DNA of 64,000 nucleotides from Legionellaceae bacterium (GTDB taxonomy: Bacteria > Pseudomonadota > Gammaproteobacteria > Legionellales > Legionellaceae), in assembly GCA_011087865.1 (NCBI GenBank), contig JAALKW010000001.1, positions 1 through 64,000 of the forward strand. The letters run 5' to 3'. The notes under the pieces were generated by a model. That model made no database searches. It was not told the origin of the DNA and was given only the letters and a program-made list of their open reading frames with translations. How positions within the stretch are numbered: position 1 is the first letter of the stretch; every line of letters begins with the position of its first letter. The translations under genes were made by a program, and so were the position numbers. Positions 50,253 to 57,784 of this stretch are shown here, piece after piece.

Positions 50253-51347
50253 TTACTCTTTTATCGTCACATAATCGCCTTCAATAGTGATCAGTATATT
50301 TGATTCAGGTTGTGGATGCTGAGTCACGATAAAGCGAGATAAATTTCCAATAATCTGTTGTTCAATTAAGCGCTTTAGGGGTCTAACACCTAAGTGATTA
50401 GATTTAAGCGATTCAAATAGATATTGGTTAACAGACGGGTCAAATGTTAGTTGGAGTTGTTTAAGTTTTAATAGACGTTTGGAAATCAAGTATAGCTCTC
50501 TGTCAATTATTTTGGGGTAAAGTTCGTAAGGAATCGCTTTGAAAATAATAGGGGTGACGCGATTATAAAGTTCTGGACTTAAGTATGCAGCAATACGTCC
50601 TTCGATTTGTCGTAATATGCTCACATTATCTAAGTTATTATTTGAGAGCTCTAGGATTTCTTCAGAGGCAATATTCGTCGTTAAAATAAAAAGAGATGAA
50701 TTGAGGTTAAATACTTCTCCTGTTCCGCTGGTAATTCGTCCTTCATCAAATACTGATAGAAATAATTTCCGGACTTCTGGCGCTGCTTTTTCAATTTCAT
50801 CTAAGAGAATAATTGAATTTTTTCTGTTACGCACAGCTTCTGTCAGTGTGCCGCCTTTATGGGAATCTAGGTACCCACGAGAAGATCCTATTAAAGTCCA
50901 AATTGTGGCTTCAGTCGCATATTCGCCCATATCAAAGCGTGTCATTTGTACCTCAGATCCTAAGAGTGCTTTTGATAGCTCTTTGGCTAACTGTGTTTTT
51001 CCAACGCCAGTTGGGCCTGCAAAAAGAAAAACACCTATGGGTTTATTCGGATCATTGATGCCTGCTTGATAGCTGATAAGGTTGTTTGTGACTTCAGTGA
51101 TGGCAAATGATTGACCCAAAATAGCTTCGTTTAAATTTTTTTCTAAATCAAGGATGTTATCCATTTTAAATGCGGTAGGGTCATCTTTAGGGTCCTTATC
51201 CCACCACCAATGTAAAAGAGGGTCTGATTGAAGGGCTGGAGCTTCTTTTAATAATGAATATTTTATTTTATTTGCTTCAGCAAAGGGGAAAAAGAAAAAA
51301 GTTGTTAAAAAACAAATGACTAACACAGCTTTATGTATACTTTTCAT
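50253..51347 (-). CDS. ClpB-D2-like AAA+ ATPase with an N-terminal signal peptide
   Basis: A 364-residue protein. Residues 1-25 form a signal peptide (MKSIHKAVLVICFLTTFFFF, then PFAEA). Residues ~60-364 are a single AAA+ module of the Clp/Hsp100 second-domain type: Walker A GPTGVGKT (111-118), the pore-loop region GSSRGYLDSHKGGTLTEAV with its aromatic Tyr, Walker B LLDEIEKA (Asp-Glu 183-184), sensor 1 TTN (223-225), the arginine finger in PELYNRV (Arg 263) and sensor 2 GVRPLKR (Arg 322). The C-terminal small domain is complete. There is no ClpB N-domain, D1 or middle domain. All ATPase residues are present, yet the signal peptide implies export to a compartment without known ATP. Confidence 0.85.
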   Translation of the reverse strand: MKSIHKAVLVICFLTTFFFFPFAEANKIKYSLLKEAPALQSDPLLHWWWDKDPKDDPTAFKMDNILDLEKNLNEAILGQSFAITEVTNNLISYQAGINDPNKPIGVFLFAGPTGVGKTQLAKELSKALLGSEVQMTRFDMGEYATEATIWTLIGSSRGYLDSHKGGTLTEAVRNRKNSIILLDEIEKAAPEVRKLFLSVFDEGRITSGTGEVFNLNSSLFILTTNIASEEILELSNNNLDNVSILRQIEGRIAAYLSPELYNRVTPIIFKAIPYELYPKIIDRELYLISKRLLKLKQLQLTFDPSVNQYLFESLKSNHLGVRPLKRLIEQQIIGNLSRFIVTQHPQPESNILITIEGDYVTIKE

Positions 51348-51413
51348 TCAAGTAAGCCCGATAAGAATTAAAGTGCTCAGAATTATATCACAGATTATTA
51401 ATAAAAATAAGTG

Positions 51414-51499
51414 TTATGATGTGACATTATCAATTAAACCTGGCCCCATTGATTTCTATTATGATGTGACATTATCAATTAAACCTGGCCCCATTGATT
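51414..51499. repeat. Two 41-bp direct repeats, 45 bp apart
   Basis: The sequence starting TTATGATGTGACATTATCAA at 51414-51454 is repeated exactly at 51459-51499, both ending CCTGGCCCCATTGATT; a third, partial piece (CCATTGATTTCTAT) follows at ~51500. The 290-base gap between the ATPase gene and the tRNA-Phe holds no convincing gene. The repeats may be leftover ends of a mobile element or protein-binding sites. Confidence 0.85.
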
Positions 51500-51637
51500 C
51501 CATTGATTTCTATATCAACAAGCGATGTTTTTTGTTTTGTGGAATTAATGTCGAAAAAAGAACAGAAAAGAGTTTCTTAGTATTAATAGACTTGACCCCC
51601 TTGAATCGGGAATTGGGAATCTCAGGATTAATTTATA

Positions 51638-51713
51638 TGGTGGCCAGACCTGGAATCGAACCAGGGACACAAGGATTTTCAGTCCTTTGCTCTACCGACT
51701 GAGCTACCTGGCC
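51638..51713 (-). tRNA. tRNA-Phe (GAA)
   Basis: On the minus strand the 76-base sequence runs GGCCAGGTAGCTCAGTCGGT to the encoded CCA. The acceptor stem GGCCAGG/TCTGGCC pairs with one G-U. The D-loop, the T-arm (CCTGGTTCGATTCCAGG) and the anticodon arm AAGGA-CTGAAAA-TCCTT with anticodon GAA are all complete. It is preceded by a strong promoter. The coiled-coil and ATPase genes lie on its 3' side. Confidence 0.97.
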
Positions 51714-51725
51714 ACACAGGTGCGT

Positions 51726-51754
51726 ATTAAACGCTGAGTTAGGGTTGGAGTCAA
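51726..51754 (-). promoter_or_regulatory. Sigma-70 promoter of tRNA-Phe
   Basis: On the minus strand, TTGACT (plus 51749-51754) and TTTAAT (plus 51726-51731) are separated by 17 bases. They are followed by ACGCACC, a G+C-rich discriminator, and lie 12 bases before the tRNA 5' end. This is the best promoter-like sequence I found. Confidence 0.75.
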
Positions 51755-51761
51755 GTAAAAA

Positions 51762-52034
51762 TTAAAATTTTTCTTCTGAAAATCCTGCAGGAGGTGCTGA
51801 GCCTTCACCAAAAAAATATTTTTCCATTTCTTCTTGAAGAAATGCACGCGCTTTAGGGTCAATGAGTGCCAGTCGATATTCGTTAATGAGCATGGTTTGA
51901 TGCGTCAACCATGCTTGCCAAGCTTTTTTGGAAATATGTTGATAAATTTTTTCACCGAGAGGCCCTGGAAAAGGGGGGGCATCTAGTGCATCAAGGGTTT
52001 CGTTTAGTTTCTGGCATGTAATTTTAGAAGGCAT
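51762..52034 (-). CDS. yggX: Probable Fe(2+)-trafficking protein YggX
   Basis: A 90-residue YggX-family protein, linked to protection of Fe-S clusters from oxidative damage. The typical [20 protein letters not shown] and [20 protein letters not shown] and [16 protein letters not shown] are all present. The usual N-terminal Cys is replaced: the start is [20 protein letters not shown], with a Cys at position 7 as in part of the family. It is transcribed towards the tRNA-Phe, whose promoter lies in the 8-36 bases after its stop. Confidence 0.93.
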   Translation of the reverse strand: MPSKITCQKLNETLDALDAPPFPGPLGEKIYQHISKKAWQAWLTHQTMLINEYRLALIDPKARAFLQEEMEKYFFGEGSAPPAGFSEEKF

Positions 52035-52117
52035 GATTATACTTTTATTCAGAATGAGTTTAGTGCGCTATTATCTGTAAATAGCGCACGAAGAGCAACT
52101 AAAGCAGGTATATAAAC

Positions 52118-52981
52118 TTAACTGGCTTTTTCAGCTGGCTGAGGCTGTGTTGTTGCGTGACCGACAGGAAAAGATTGTGCTGGGTTTTCTAATGCCTCTT
52201 TCAGGGTAATAAACTTATAGCCATGATCTCGATACATTTGGATAATATCGCCTAAAAAATGACTATTTAGTAAGTTCGCATGAAGTAAAATGATTTGTTT
52301 GACTGGCTTACCTTTAGCTCTTTTTTCAGCCCGAAGGGTTTGTTTCCAGATATAACTTAAGTATTGTTTTTTGAGTTTAGGTAAATATTTAGGTCTTGCA
52401 CGATAAGCGACGCGATAGAGTTGGCTGTTAAATCGAAAGTCTTTGGTATCAATCGTAACGGGTGCAATAATATAGTCATGATCGGCAAGGTACTGTTGTA
52501 CTTCTGCTTTTCTTGCACCATTGCCTTCTGCAAGATAAGGATACCTAAAATATCTAGGATGTGACATCAGTGAATTTAATACTTGATCAGCATGTTCAAC
52601 ATTTTCGATGTATTTACTACTAGACATATGATTTAGGTTTGCATGTGAAAAAGTGTGATTACCAATGGTGAAGCCTGCATCATGGAATGCTTCTAAAAGT
52701 GACCATTGTCCCCGTTCAATTGAGCCTGCAATTACAAAGCCCGTTGCTGGCACATGATTATCAACCAATGTATCTAAAATACGCATAAAGCGGTCATGCT
52801 CGCGTTTAAGTGCCGATGCTTTATAGTTTGCTGAGCCAACAAAAGGCAAATCATCCAATGTAATTGCTATTTCACGTATGGGAGGTGCTGTGGGTTCTGA
52901 CGTTGAGGTTGTCTCCGCAAAGCAGGGAGTGACAACACTGGCAAATAAAAAACTAAAGCTTGTGATTAATAATTTGAACAT
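52118..52981 (-). CDS. Exported polysaccharide deacetylase (NodB domain)
   Basis: A 287-residue protein with signal peptide MFKLLITSFSFLFASVVTPC (cleavage after CFA likely). The NodB domain has the catalytic metal Asp pair region ITLDDLPFVGS, metal-binding GNHTFSHANL (His-x3-His), and RYFRYPYLAEGNG with the Arg-x-Pro-Tyr motif. It removes acetyl groups from a polysaccharide, possibly peptidoglycan or a surface polymer containing N-acetyl sugars. Start ATG 52981 fits the signal peptide; the frame is open to 53041. Divergent from the GT2 gene. Confidence 0.9.
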   Translation of the reverse strand: MFKLLITSFSFLFASVVTPCFAETTSTSEPTAPPIREIAITLDDLPFVGSANYKASALKREHDRFMRILDTLVDNHVPATGFVIAGSIERGQWSLLEAFHDAGFTIGNHTFSHANLNHMSSSKYIENVEHADQVLNSLMSHPRYFRYPYLAEGNGARKAEVQQYLADHDYIIAPVTIDTKDFRFNSQLYRVAYRARPKYLPKLKKQYLSYIWKQTLRAEKRAKGKPVKQIILLHANLLNSHFLGDIIQMYRDHGYKFITLKEALENPAQSFPVGHATTQPQPAEKAS

Positions 52982-53105
52982 GATTTGCTCTCTTTTTTTA
53001 TAAGTAGCTTGTTTGTATTTAAAAGCGTAGCAATAAAACACAAAGTTTGCTGAAAATGTTTTTTTTGGTCATGATGGGTGTTTATCACATTTAAAATGCT
53101 ATCTT

Positions 53106-53801
53106 ATGATTACGGTGATTATTTCTGTTTTTAATGAAATGAAAAATGCATATTTATCTCAGATATTAGCCGGGTTTAAAACGCATACTTTTTTTGAGGT
53201 GCTTTGTGTGGATGGTGGTTCAACGGATGGTACGATTGAATGGATTCAGCAACAAGGTGTTGCAGTTGATGTCTTACCGAAATCAAGCCGTGCAGCTCGC
53301 CTAAATCATGGGATACAAGCAGCAAACACGATGGTTGTTTTATTACAGCATCCACGTTCTATTATTTCATCTGAAGGCCTTTTATTGCTTAAAGAAAAAC
53401 ATCAAGAGTTGAAGTGGGCAGCTTTTACGCATCAATTTGATGAACGACATTATTTTTTGAAATTTATATCTTGGTATTCTAATCAAGTGCGTGTCAAGAG
53501 AAAAAGTATTGTATATTTAGATCATTGTATATTTATAAATCAGAAGTTTGTAAGATTAGATCCAATACCAGATTTAGCCGTTTTTGAAGATACAGCGCTT
53601 TCAAATGCTTTAAGTTCACAATGTAAGCCTAGCTTATTATCAGCGGTTGTGACGACATCAGCCATTCGCTTTTTAGATCGAGGGATTTATAAGCATTTTT
53701 TTCTCAATCAATGGATTAAAATTTTATATTTATTAAAAATGGATAGTTGTAAAATAAATCGTATCTATGAGAAAAAATTAAATCTAAATCAAGAAAACTA
53801 A
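53106..53801 (+). CDS. Family 2 glycosyltransferase (GT2)
   Basis: A 231-residue GT-A enzyme. MITVIISVFNEMKNAYLSQI is the family start, CVDGGSTDGTIEWIQQQ gives the nucleotide-binding Asp region, and KSSRAARLNHGIQAANT corresponds to the S-R-A-x-Q-x-N-x-G block of the TIGR04283-type group. VFEDTALSNALSS holds the catalytic E-D. Short for a GT2, with a hydrophobic C-terminal segment. Substrate unknown. It follows the divergent deacetylase by 124 bases. Confidence 0.82.
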   Translation: MITVIISVFNEMKNAYLSQILAGFKTHTFFEVLCVDGGSTDGTIEWIQQQGVAVDVLPKSSRAARLNHGIQAANTMVVLLQHPRSIISSEGLLLLKEKHQELKWAAFTHQFDERHYFLKFISWYSNQVRVKRKSIVYLDHCIFINQKFVRLDPIPDLAVFEDTALSNALSSQCKPSLLSAVVTTSAIRFLDRGIYKHFFLNQWIKILYLLKMDSCKINRIYEKKLNLNQEN

Positions 53802-53875
53802 AATATGGTTGTTATTCTTTCAATTTGCGCTATTATTACTAGTGTGATTTTATCTTTGTCACCTAGGAGAGTAAG

Positions 53876-54169
53876 ATGAAAAATGGGAAAAAATGTGGGA
53901 TGACGTCAGAGTGCTGGTCAGGCTTTGCATGCGTACTAGGCGTTGCTTTTATTATTATCGCAACGATTTTAACGTTAATTACAATGAATGGATTTGGCAT
54001 TTTAGGGATGTTTATTGTCGGTGCGATGTTTTGTCGGCATAAATGCCCATGCTGTGGTCCGCATCATCATGGAGACTATCATGGCCCTCATCATGACATG
54101 TGTTGCCCTGAAGACAAACCTAAACCCAAACCCAAACCTAAACCCAAAAAAGTAGCGGTAAAAAAATAA
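53876..54169 (+). CDS. Small His/Cys-rich membrane protein with PK-repeat tail
   Basis: A 97-residue protein. One or two membrane helices (SGFACVLGVAFIIIATILTL, then GFGILGMFIVGAMF) are followed by a Cys/His-rich stretch (CRHKCPCCGPHHHGDYHGPH, HDMCCPED) and a tail of alternating Pro-Lys ending KKVAVKK. The His/Cys pattern suggests binding of a transition metal (zinc or copper), but no family is recognised. Ribosome-binding TAGGAG precedes the ATG. It touches the chagasin gene without a gap. Confidence 0.7.
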   Translation: MKNGKKCGMTSECWSGFACVLGVAFIIIATILTLITMNGFGILGMFIVGAMFCRHKCPCCGPHHHGDYHGPHHDMCCPEDKPKPKPKPKPKKVAVKK

Positions 54170-54598
54170 ATGAAAAAATATAGTAATATTATAACTTGTG
54201 CATTAAGTTATATTTTATTTTTTAATGTATGTATTGCTTCAGAGCAAGTACAAGTGGCCTCATGTGACACTTGTGCTTGTTTTCAAGTAAAGCTTGCTGA
54301 AAATCCTACGACAGGGTTTCAATGGACATTGAAGTCATATGATCAAACGTATTTTAGTGCAGTTAAAGATGAATACATTGTTTCAAATCCAAAGCTGATG
54401 GGCTCACCCGGTACGCATATATTTTATTTTAAGCAGAAAGACAATACGACATGCCCTGAGTCAACGGTACTGTGTTTTAGTCATGCACGTGCTTGGGAAG
54501 CTTCAGATTCAGGACATTGCACCGAAGTGACTGTTCACTTTTCAAAAAAATCGAGAATTAAAGAAACAAATTCTAACGAAGAAGTCATAAAAAATTGA
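54170..54598 (+). CDS. Exported chagasin-type (I42) cysteine-protease inhibitor
   Basis: A 142-residue protein. Residues 1-23 are a signal peptide (KKYSNIITCALSYILFFNVC and following). The mature part has the three inhibitory loops of the chagasin/ICP fold: NPTTGFQW (45-52), the glycine loop MGSPGTHIF and ARAWE (usual R-P-W). These loops block papain-like proteases. Six cysteines lie in the mature part (SCDTCACF plus three later), implying disulfides, unusual for this family. The last ~20 residues are basic and polar. In a host-associated bacterium the target may be host lysosomal cathepsins; this is inference. The gene begins on the base after its neighbour's stop. Confidence 0.85.
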   Translation: MKKYSNIITCALSYILFFNVCIASEQVQVASCDTCACFQVKLAENPTTGFQWTLKSYDQTYFSAVKDEYIVSNPKLMGSPGTHIFYFKQKDNTTCPESTVLCFSHARAWEASDSGHCTEVTVHFSKKSRIKETNSNEEVIKN

Positions 54599-54662
54599 CC
54601 CCTTTCTAGAAAAAATGCATGATGCTCAAGCTTTTTTGTCTTTATATTTTGGAGAACATCTG

Positions 54663-55676
54663 ATGGTCAATTTGACCTTCTATTTGAGCATGATATTTGT
54701 CATGACGTTTGTTTTAACAGGATTTTTACGTCGCTACGCTTTACATCGCCAAGTCCTGGATGTCCCGAATGCACGCAGTGCACATAGCTTGCCTACACCA
54801 CGAGGAGGGGGAGTTGCATTTGTAATAGGGGTTCTGGTGATGGTTCCTTATCTTGAGAATGCACATTTTCTTGCTCCTAATGGCAGTGTTGCTTTGGTGA
54901 GTGCGGGTGTTTTTATTGCGAGCCTTGGTTTTTTAGATGATCATGGGCATGTTGCAAGTATTTGGCGTTTGCTCGGGCATGGGGTCGCTGGCGTTTTGGC
55001 CTTGTATTGGGTTGGAGGCATGCCGTCTATTTCATTTGGATTGATGACATTAACGCCTGGATTTATAGGTAATGCTTTAGCTTTATTTTATTTGGTGTGG
55101 TTGCTTAATTTATATAACTTTATGGATGGGATTGACGGGCTTGCCGGCATTGAAGCATTGTCTGTGTGTTTGGGTATGTCAGGTCTTTATGTGTTAACCG
55201 GTGATCAGGGACTGATGGTTTTACCGCTGGTACTGGCTTCGGGTGTGCTTGGTTTTTTATGTTGGAATTTTCCATCGGCCCGTATTTTTATGGGGGATGC
55301 AGGCAGTAGTTTTCTAGGTTTTATTTTTGGTGTTTTATCGATTCAAGCCGCTATTGTAAACCCACTGTTTTTTTGGAGTTGGGTGATATTGTTAGGTGCT
55401 TTTATTGTGGATGCAACTTATACTTTATTATGTCGTGTGCAACGACGTGAAAAAATTTATCAGGCACACTCGATGCATGCTTATCAACATGCATCACGTT
55501 ACTTTAAAAGTCATCCGCCTGTCACCCTTGGTATTTTATTTATTAACCTGACCTGGCTTCTGCCGCTTGCCTGGTGTGTGGGTTTGGGCATGCTGAGTCC
55601 TGTATGGGGTATTGTGCTGGCTTATACACCATTAATTATTTTAGCTATTTTTTTTAAAGCGGGCCGCCTTTCTTAA
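54663..55676 (+). CDS. WecA/WbpL-like undecaprenyl-phosphate glycosylphosphotransferase
   Basis: A 337-residue polytopic enzyme of the glycosyltransferase family 4 (MraY/WecA) type. The DxxxxxR start is VLDVPNARSAHSLPTPRGGG. The first acidic motif is LGFLDDHGHV, the second NLYNFMDGIDGLAGIEA, and the later MGDAGSSFLGF and the His region IYQAHSMHAYQHASRYF complete the active site. It moves a sugar-1-phosphate onto undecaprenyl phosphate, starting lipid-linked O-antigen or capsule units, and could initiate the polymer made by the 22-34 kb cluster. Start ATG 54663 has GGAG 8 bases upstream. Confidence 0.92.
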   Translation: MVNLTFYLSMIFVMTFVLTGFLRRYALHRQVLDVPNARSAHSLPTPRGGGVAFVIGVLVMVPYLENAHFLAPNGSVALVSAGVFIASLGFLDDHGHVASIWRLLGHGVAGVLALYWVGGMPSISFGLMTLTPGFIGNALALFYLVWLLNLYNFMDGIDGLAGIEALSVCLGMSGLYVLTGDQGLMVLPLVLASGVLGFLCWNFPSARIFMGDAGSSFLGFIFGVLSIQAAIVNPLFFWSWVILLGAFIVDATYTLLCRVQRREKIYQAHSMHAYQHASRYFKSHPPVTLGILFINLTWLLPLAWCVGLGMLSPVWGIVLAYTPLIILAIFFKAGRLS

Positions 55677-55743
55677 TATTTCGTTAAGTATCTATCTGTT
55701 AGAATAGGGCGCAGTATTTGTTTTGATTAAGGAGAACATGAAC

Positions 55744-55956
55744 ATGTTAATTTTGACACGGCGAATCGGTGAAACGCTGATCATCGGTGACGATGTTAAT
55801 ATCACAGTTTTAGGCGTTAAAGGAAACCAGGTACGTTTGGGCATTAATGCGCCAAAAGACGTATCGGTTCATCGAGAAGAAATTTACTTGCGCATTCAGC
55901 AAGAAAAAGAAGGTGGCTCACCGGGTAATATGAAAGAAGAAGGTGAAGACAGTTAG
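55744..55956 (+). CDS. csrA: Carbon storage regulator CsrA
   Basis: A 70-residue RNA-binding regulator that controls translation by binding GGA motifs; in Legionella it governs the switch between replicative and transmissive phases. The sequence [20 protein letters not shown], then [20 protein letters not shown] and [12 protein letters not shown], is the complete dimer core. The family begins at MLILTRR (ATG 55744, AAGGAG nine bases upstream); ATG 55738 would add two residues. The last ~16 residues are Gly/Glu-rich. Confidence 0.96.
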   Translation: MLILTRRIGETLIIGDDVNITVLGVKGNQVRLGINAPKDVSVHREEIYLRIQQEKEGGSPGNMKEEGEDS

Positions 55957-55968
55957 TAATAATATACG

Positions 55969-55996
55969 CTTGGTCTAGGTGTTTTCCTGGGCCAAG
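55969..55996. terminator. Possible terminator hairpin between csrA and the convergent transferase gene
   Basis: Arms 55969-55979 and 55986-55996 form an 11-bp stem with three G-U pairs around the loop TGTTTT. It overlaps the last codons of the minus-strand gene. No clear T-run follows on either strand, so termination is only possible. Confidence 0.4.
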
Positions 55997-56718
55997 ACTG
56001 TATCCTCTTCGGTGTAATATATTTCTTGAATACATGGATGATAACAAAGTGCCGCAGCGTAACCGACTTTAGGCATAAAGGGTAAAAGCCCCCATTCTTT
56101 TTTATTTGGGTCCATCGGGTCTAAAAAAAGATATTCAGATTGAGACAAGCCTTGTACCGTAAGGTTCTGTGTCGGATAATTTAAACCCAGTCCCAGTAAC
56201 TTAATAAACGCTTCTTTTTGTGCCCATGTATTAAAAAACATCAGTGGTTTTAATGTGTTAGGCAGTGCCTCTAGGCTATCATTTTCTTCATCTGAAAAAA
56301 CATGTTGGCCAATGCCTTGGTAAGGCCGCCCTGAAAAACGCTCAATATCAATACCTACAGGATATGTTTGGCCGATAGCGAGTAATGCATAAGGGCCTGA
56401 GTGGCTAAGATTAAATTCAAGTGATGGATAGTCGACAAGATAGGGTTTTCCATATTTTCCATACGCAAAAACAAGGCTTTCGGGTGGTTTGTTTAAATAA
56501 TTAGCTAATATATGTCGTAACGTTATGCGGGCTTTTTTAAAGTGATGCTGATGGTGCTTAAAGTAAAATCGGTCAGCACGTTTTTTTTCGTCAGCATTTA
56601 ATATTTGAATACCATGCGTGGGCAGAATTGTATCCAGCGAAAAAAAATAAATATCAATCCGATTTTTTTCAAGCAGATATGTGTTCGAATTCAGAGGTAT
56701 AAAAGGTTTTTTCATCAT
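55975..56718 (-). CDS. 4'-Phosphopantetheinyl transferase (Sfp-type)
   Basis: A 247-residue enzyme that attaches phosphopantetheine to carrier-protein serines. The two Sfp motifs are VGIDIERFSGRPYQG (Mg-binding Asp/Glu) and NTWAQKEAFIKLLGLGL (W-x-x-K-E-A-x-x-K). The N-terminal part has FNLSHSGPYALLAIG, the usual F-N-L-S-H-S. I see no polyketide or NRPS gene nearby, so it may be the general holo-ACP enzyme or serve genes elsewhere. Convergent with csrA. Confidence 0.88.
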   Translation of the reverse strand: MMKKPFIPLNSNTYLLEKNRIDIYFFSLDTILPTHGIQILNADEKKRADRFYFKHHQHHFKKARITLRHILANYLNKPPESLVFAYGKYGKPYLVDYPSLEFNLSHSGPYALLAIGQTYPVGIDIERFSGRPYQGIGQHVFSDEENDSLEALPNTLKPLMFFNTWAQKEAFIKLLGLGLNYPTQNLTVQGLSQSEYLFLDPMDPNKKEWGLLPFMPKVGYAAALCYHPCIQEIYYTEEDTVLAQENT

Positions 56719-56720
56719 GG

Positions 56721-56750
56721 TTTACGGTCTTATGGTATAATAGTTATAAT
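56721..56750 (+). promoter_or_regulatory. Putative promoter for accA
   Basis: TTTACG (56721-56726) and a perfect TATAAT (56745-56750) are 18 bases apart; another TATAAT lies at 56736-56741. Both are between the divergent transferase gene (start 56718) and accA (56828), leaving a leader of about 70 bases. Confidence 0.45.
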
Positions 56751-56827
56751 ATGGCAGTTAAATGATTGCGTTAATGATGACGCGCTGAGTATAACGCACC
56801 TCGGTGTGCTGACCAAATGAGAGTATT

Positions 56828-57784
56828 ATGAGCGGGCAATTTTTGGATTTTGAACAACCAATTGAAGAACTCAACCAAAAGATTCAAGCACTTCGAATGG
56901 TGAGTGATGATAGTGCGGTTAATTTAGGCGAAGAAATCGAGCGTCTGGAGCTAAAAAGCCGTGAGTTAACCAAGCAAATTTTTTCAAAGCTTGAACCGTG
57001 GCAAGTGGTACAAATTGCAAGGCATCCGCGTCGGCCACAAATGAGCGAATATCTTCAAGGTTTGTTCACGGATTTTCAAGAGCTACATGGTGACAGACAT
57101 GAATCATCTGCACCTGCAATCATTGCAGGGCTTGCTCGCTTTAATGGTGAGCCTGTGGTGGTTATTGGGCATCAAAAAGGCAAGCGTACCAAAGAAAAAG
57201 TAAGGCGAAACTTTGGTATGGCACGTCCTGAAGAATACCGTCGTGCATTGCGATTGATGCAAATGGCTGAAAAATTTAATTTTCCTATTATGACTTTTAT
57301 TGACACAGCAGGGGCTTATCCTGGAATTGAGGCAGAAGAGCGGAATCAATCAGAGGCTATTGCCCGCAATTTATTTGAAATGTCAGCACTGAAAACACCC
57401 ATTATTTGTGTGGTAACCGGTGAGGCAGGTTCAGGTGGTGCTTTAGCCATTGGGGTTGGAGACCGTGTGATTATGCTTCAATATGCTATTTATTCTGTGA
57501 TTTCACCTGAAGGTTGTGCGTCTATTTTATGGAAAGATGCGGCGCGTGCTGATGAAGCGGCGCGTGCGATGGGTGTGACAGCCGATATTATTTTAAAAAA
57601 TAAGCTGATTGACAGCGTGATAGAAGAGCCCTTAGGCGGGGCACATCGTGATCCACAAGCGGTAATCGCTGATTTAAAGCAAGTTTTAGAAGCAGAACTC
57701 ACAACGCTTCGCGGTTTATCTTTAGAGGCTTTATTGGATGAACGATATCAAAAACTAATGGCGCTTGGGGCGTGTGGGGATTAG
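56828..57784 (+). CDS. accA: Acetyl-CoA carboxylase carboxyltransferase subunit alpha
   Basis: AccA (318 residues) with AccD transfers the carboxyl group from biotin to acetyl-CoA, forming malonyl-CoA. The start [20 protein letters not shown] is typical, and the body has KGRRTKEK-like [37 protein letters not shown] and [18 protein letters not shown] with the oxyanion-hole glycines. It pairs with accB-accC at 6.5-8.3 kb. The 3' end overlaps tilS by 13 bases. Confidence 0.97.
   Translation: MSGQFLDFEQPIEELNQKIQALRMVSDDSAVNLGEEIERLELKSRELTKQIFSKLEPWQVVQIARHPRRPQMSEYLQGLFTDFQELHGDRHESSAPAIIAGLARFNGEPVVVIGHQKGKRTKEKVRRNFGMARPEEYRRALRLMQMAEKFNFPIMTFIDTAGAYPGIEAEERNQSEAIARNLFEMSALKTPIICVVTGEAGSGGALAIGVGDRVIMLQYAIYSVISPEGCASILWKDAARADEAARAMGVTADIILKNKLIDSVIEEPLGGAHRDPQAVIADLKQVLEAELTTLRGLSLEALLDERYQKLMALGACGD

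Noticed and set aside
51414-51499. An intact insertion sequence at the direct repeats
   Set aside because: No transposase frame or inverted ends are present within the 290-base gap; at most it is a remnant.
51316-51702. A 128-codon plus-strand frame across the repeats and tRNA
   Set aside because: It overlaps the start of the ATPase gene and the tRNA-Phe on the opposite strand, is made partly of the direct repeats, and resembles no protein.
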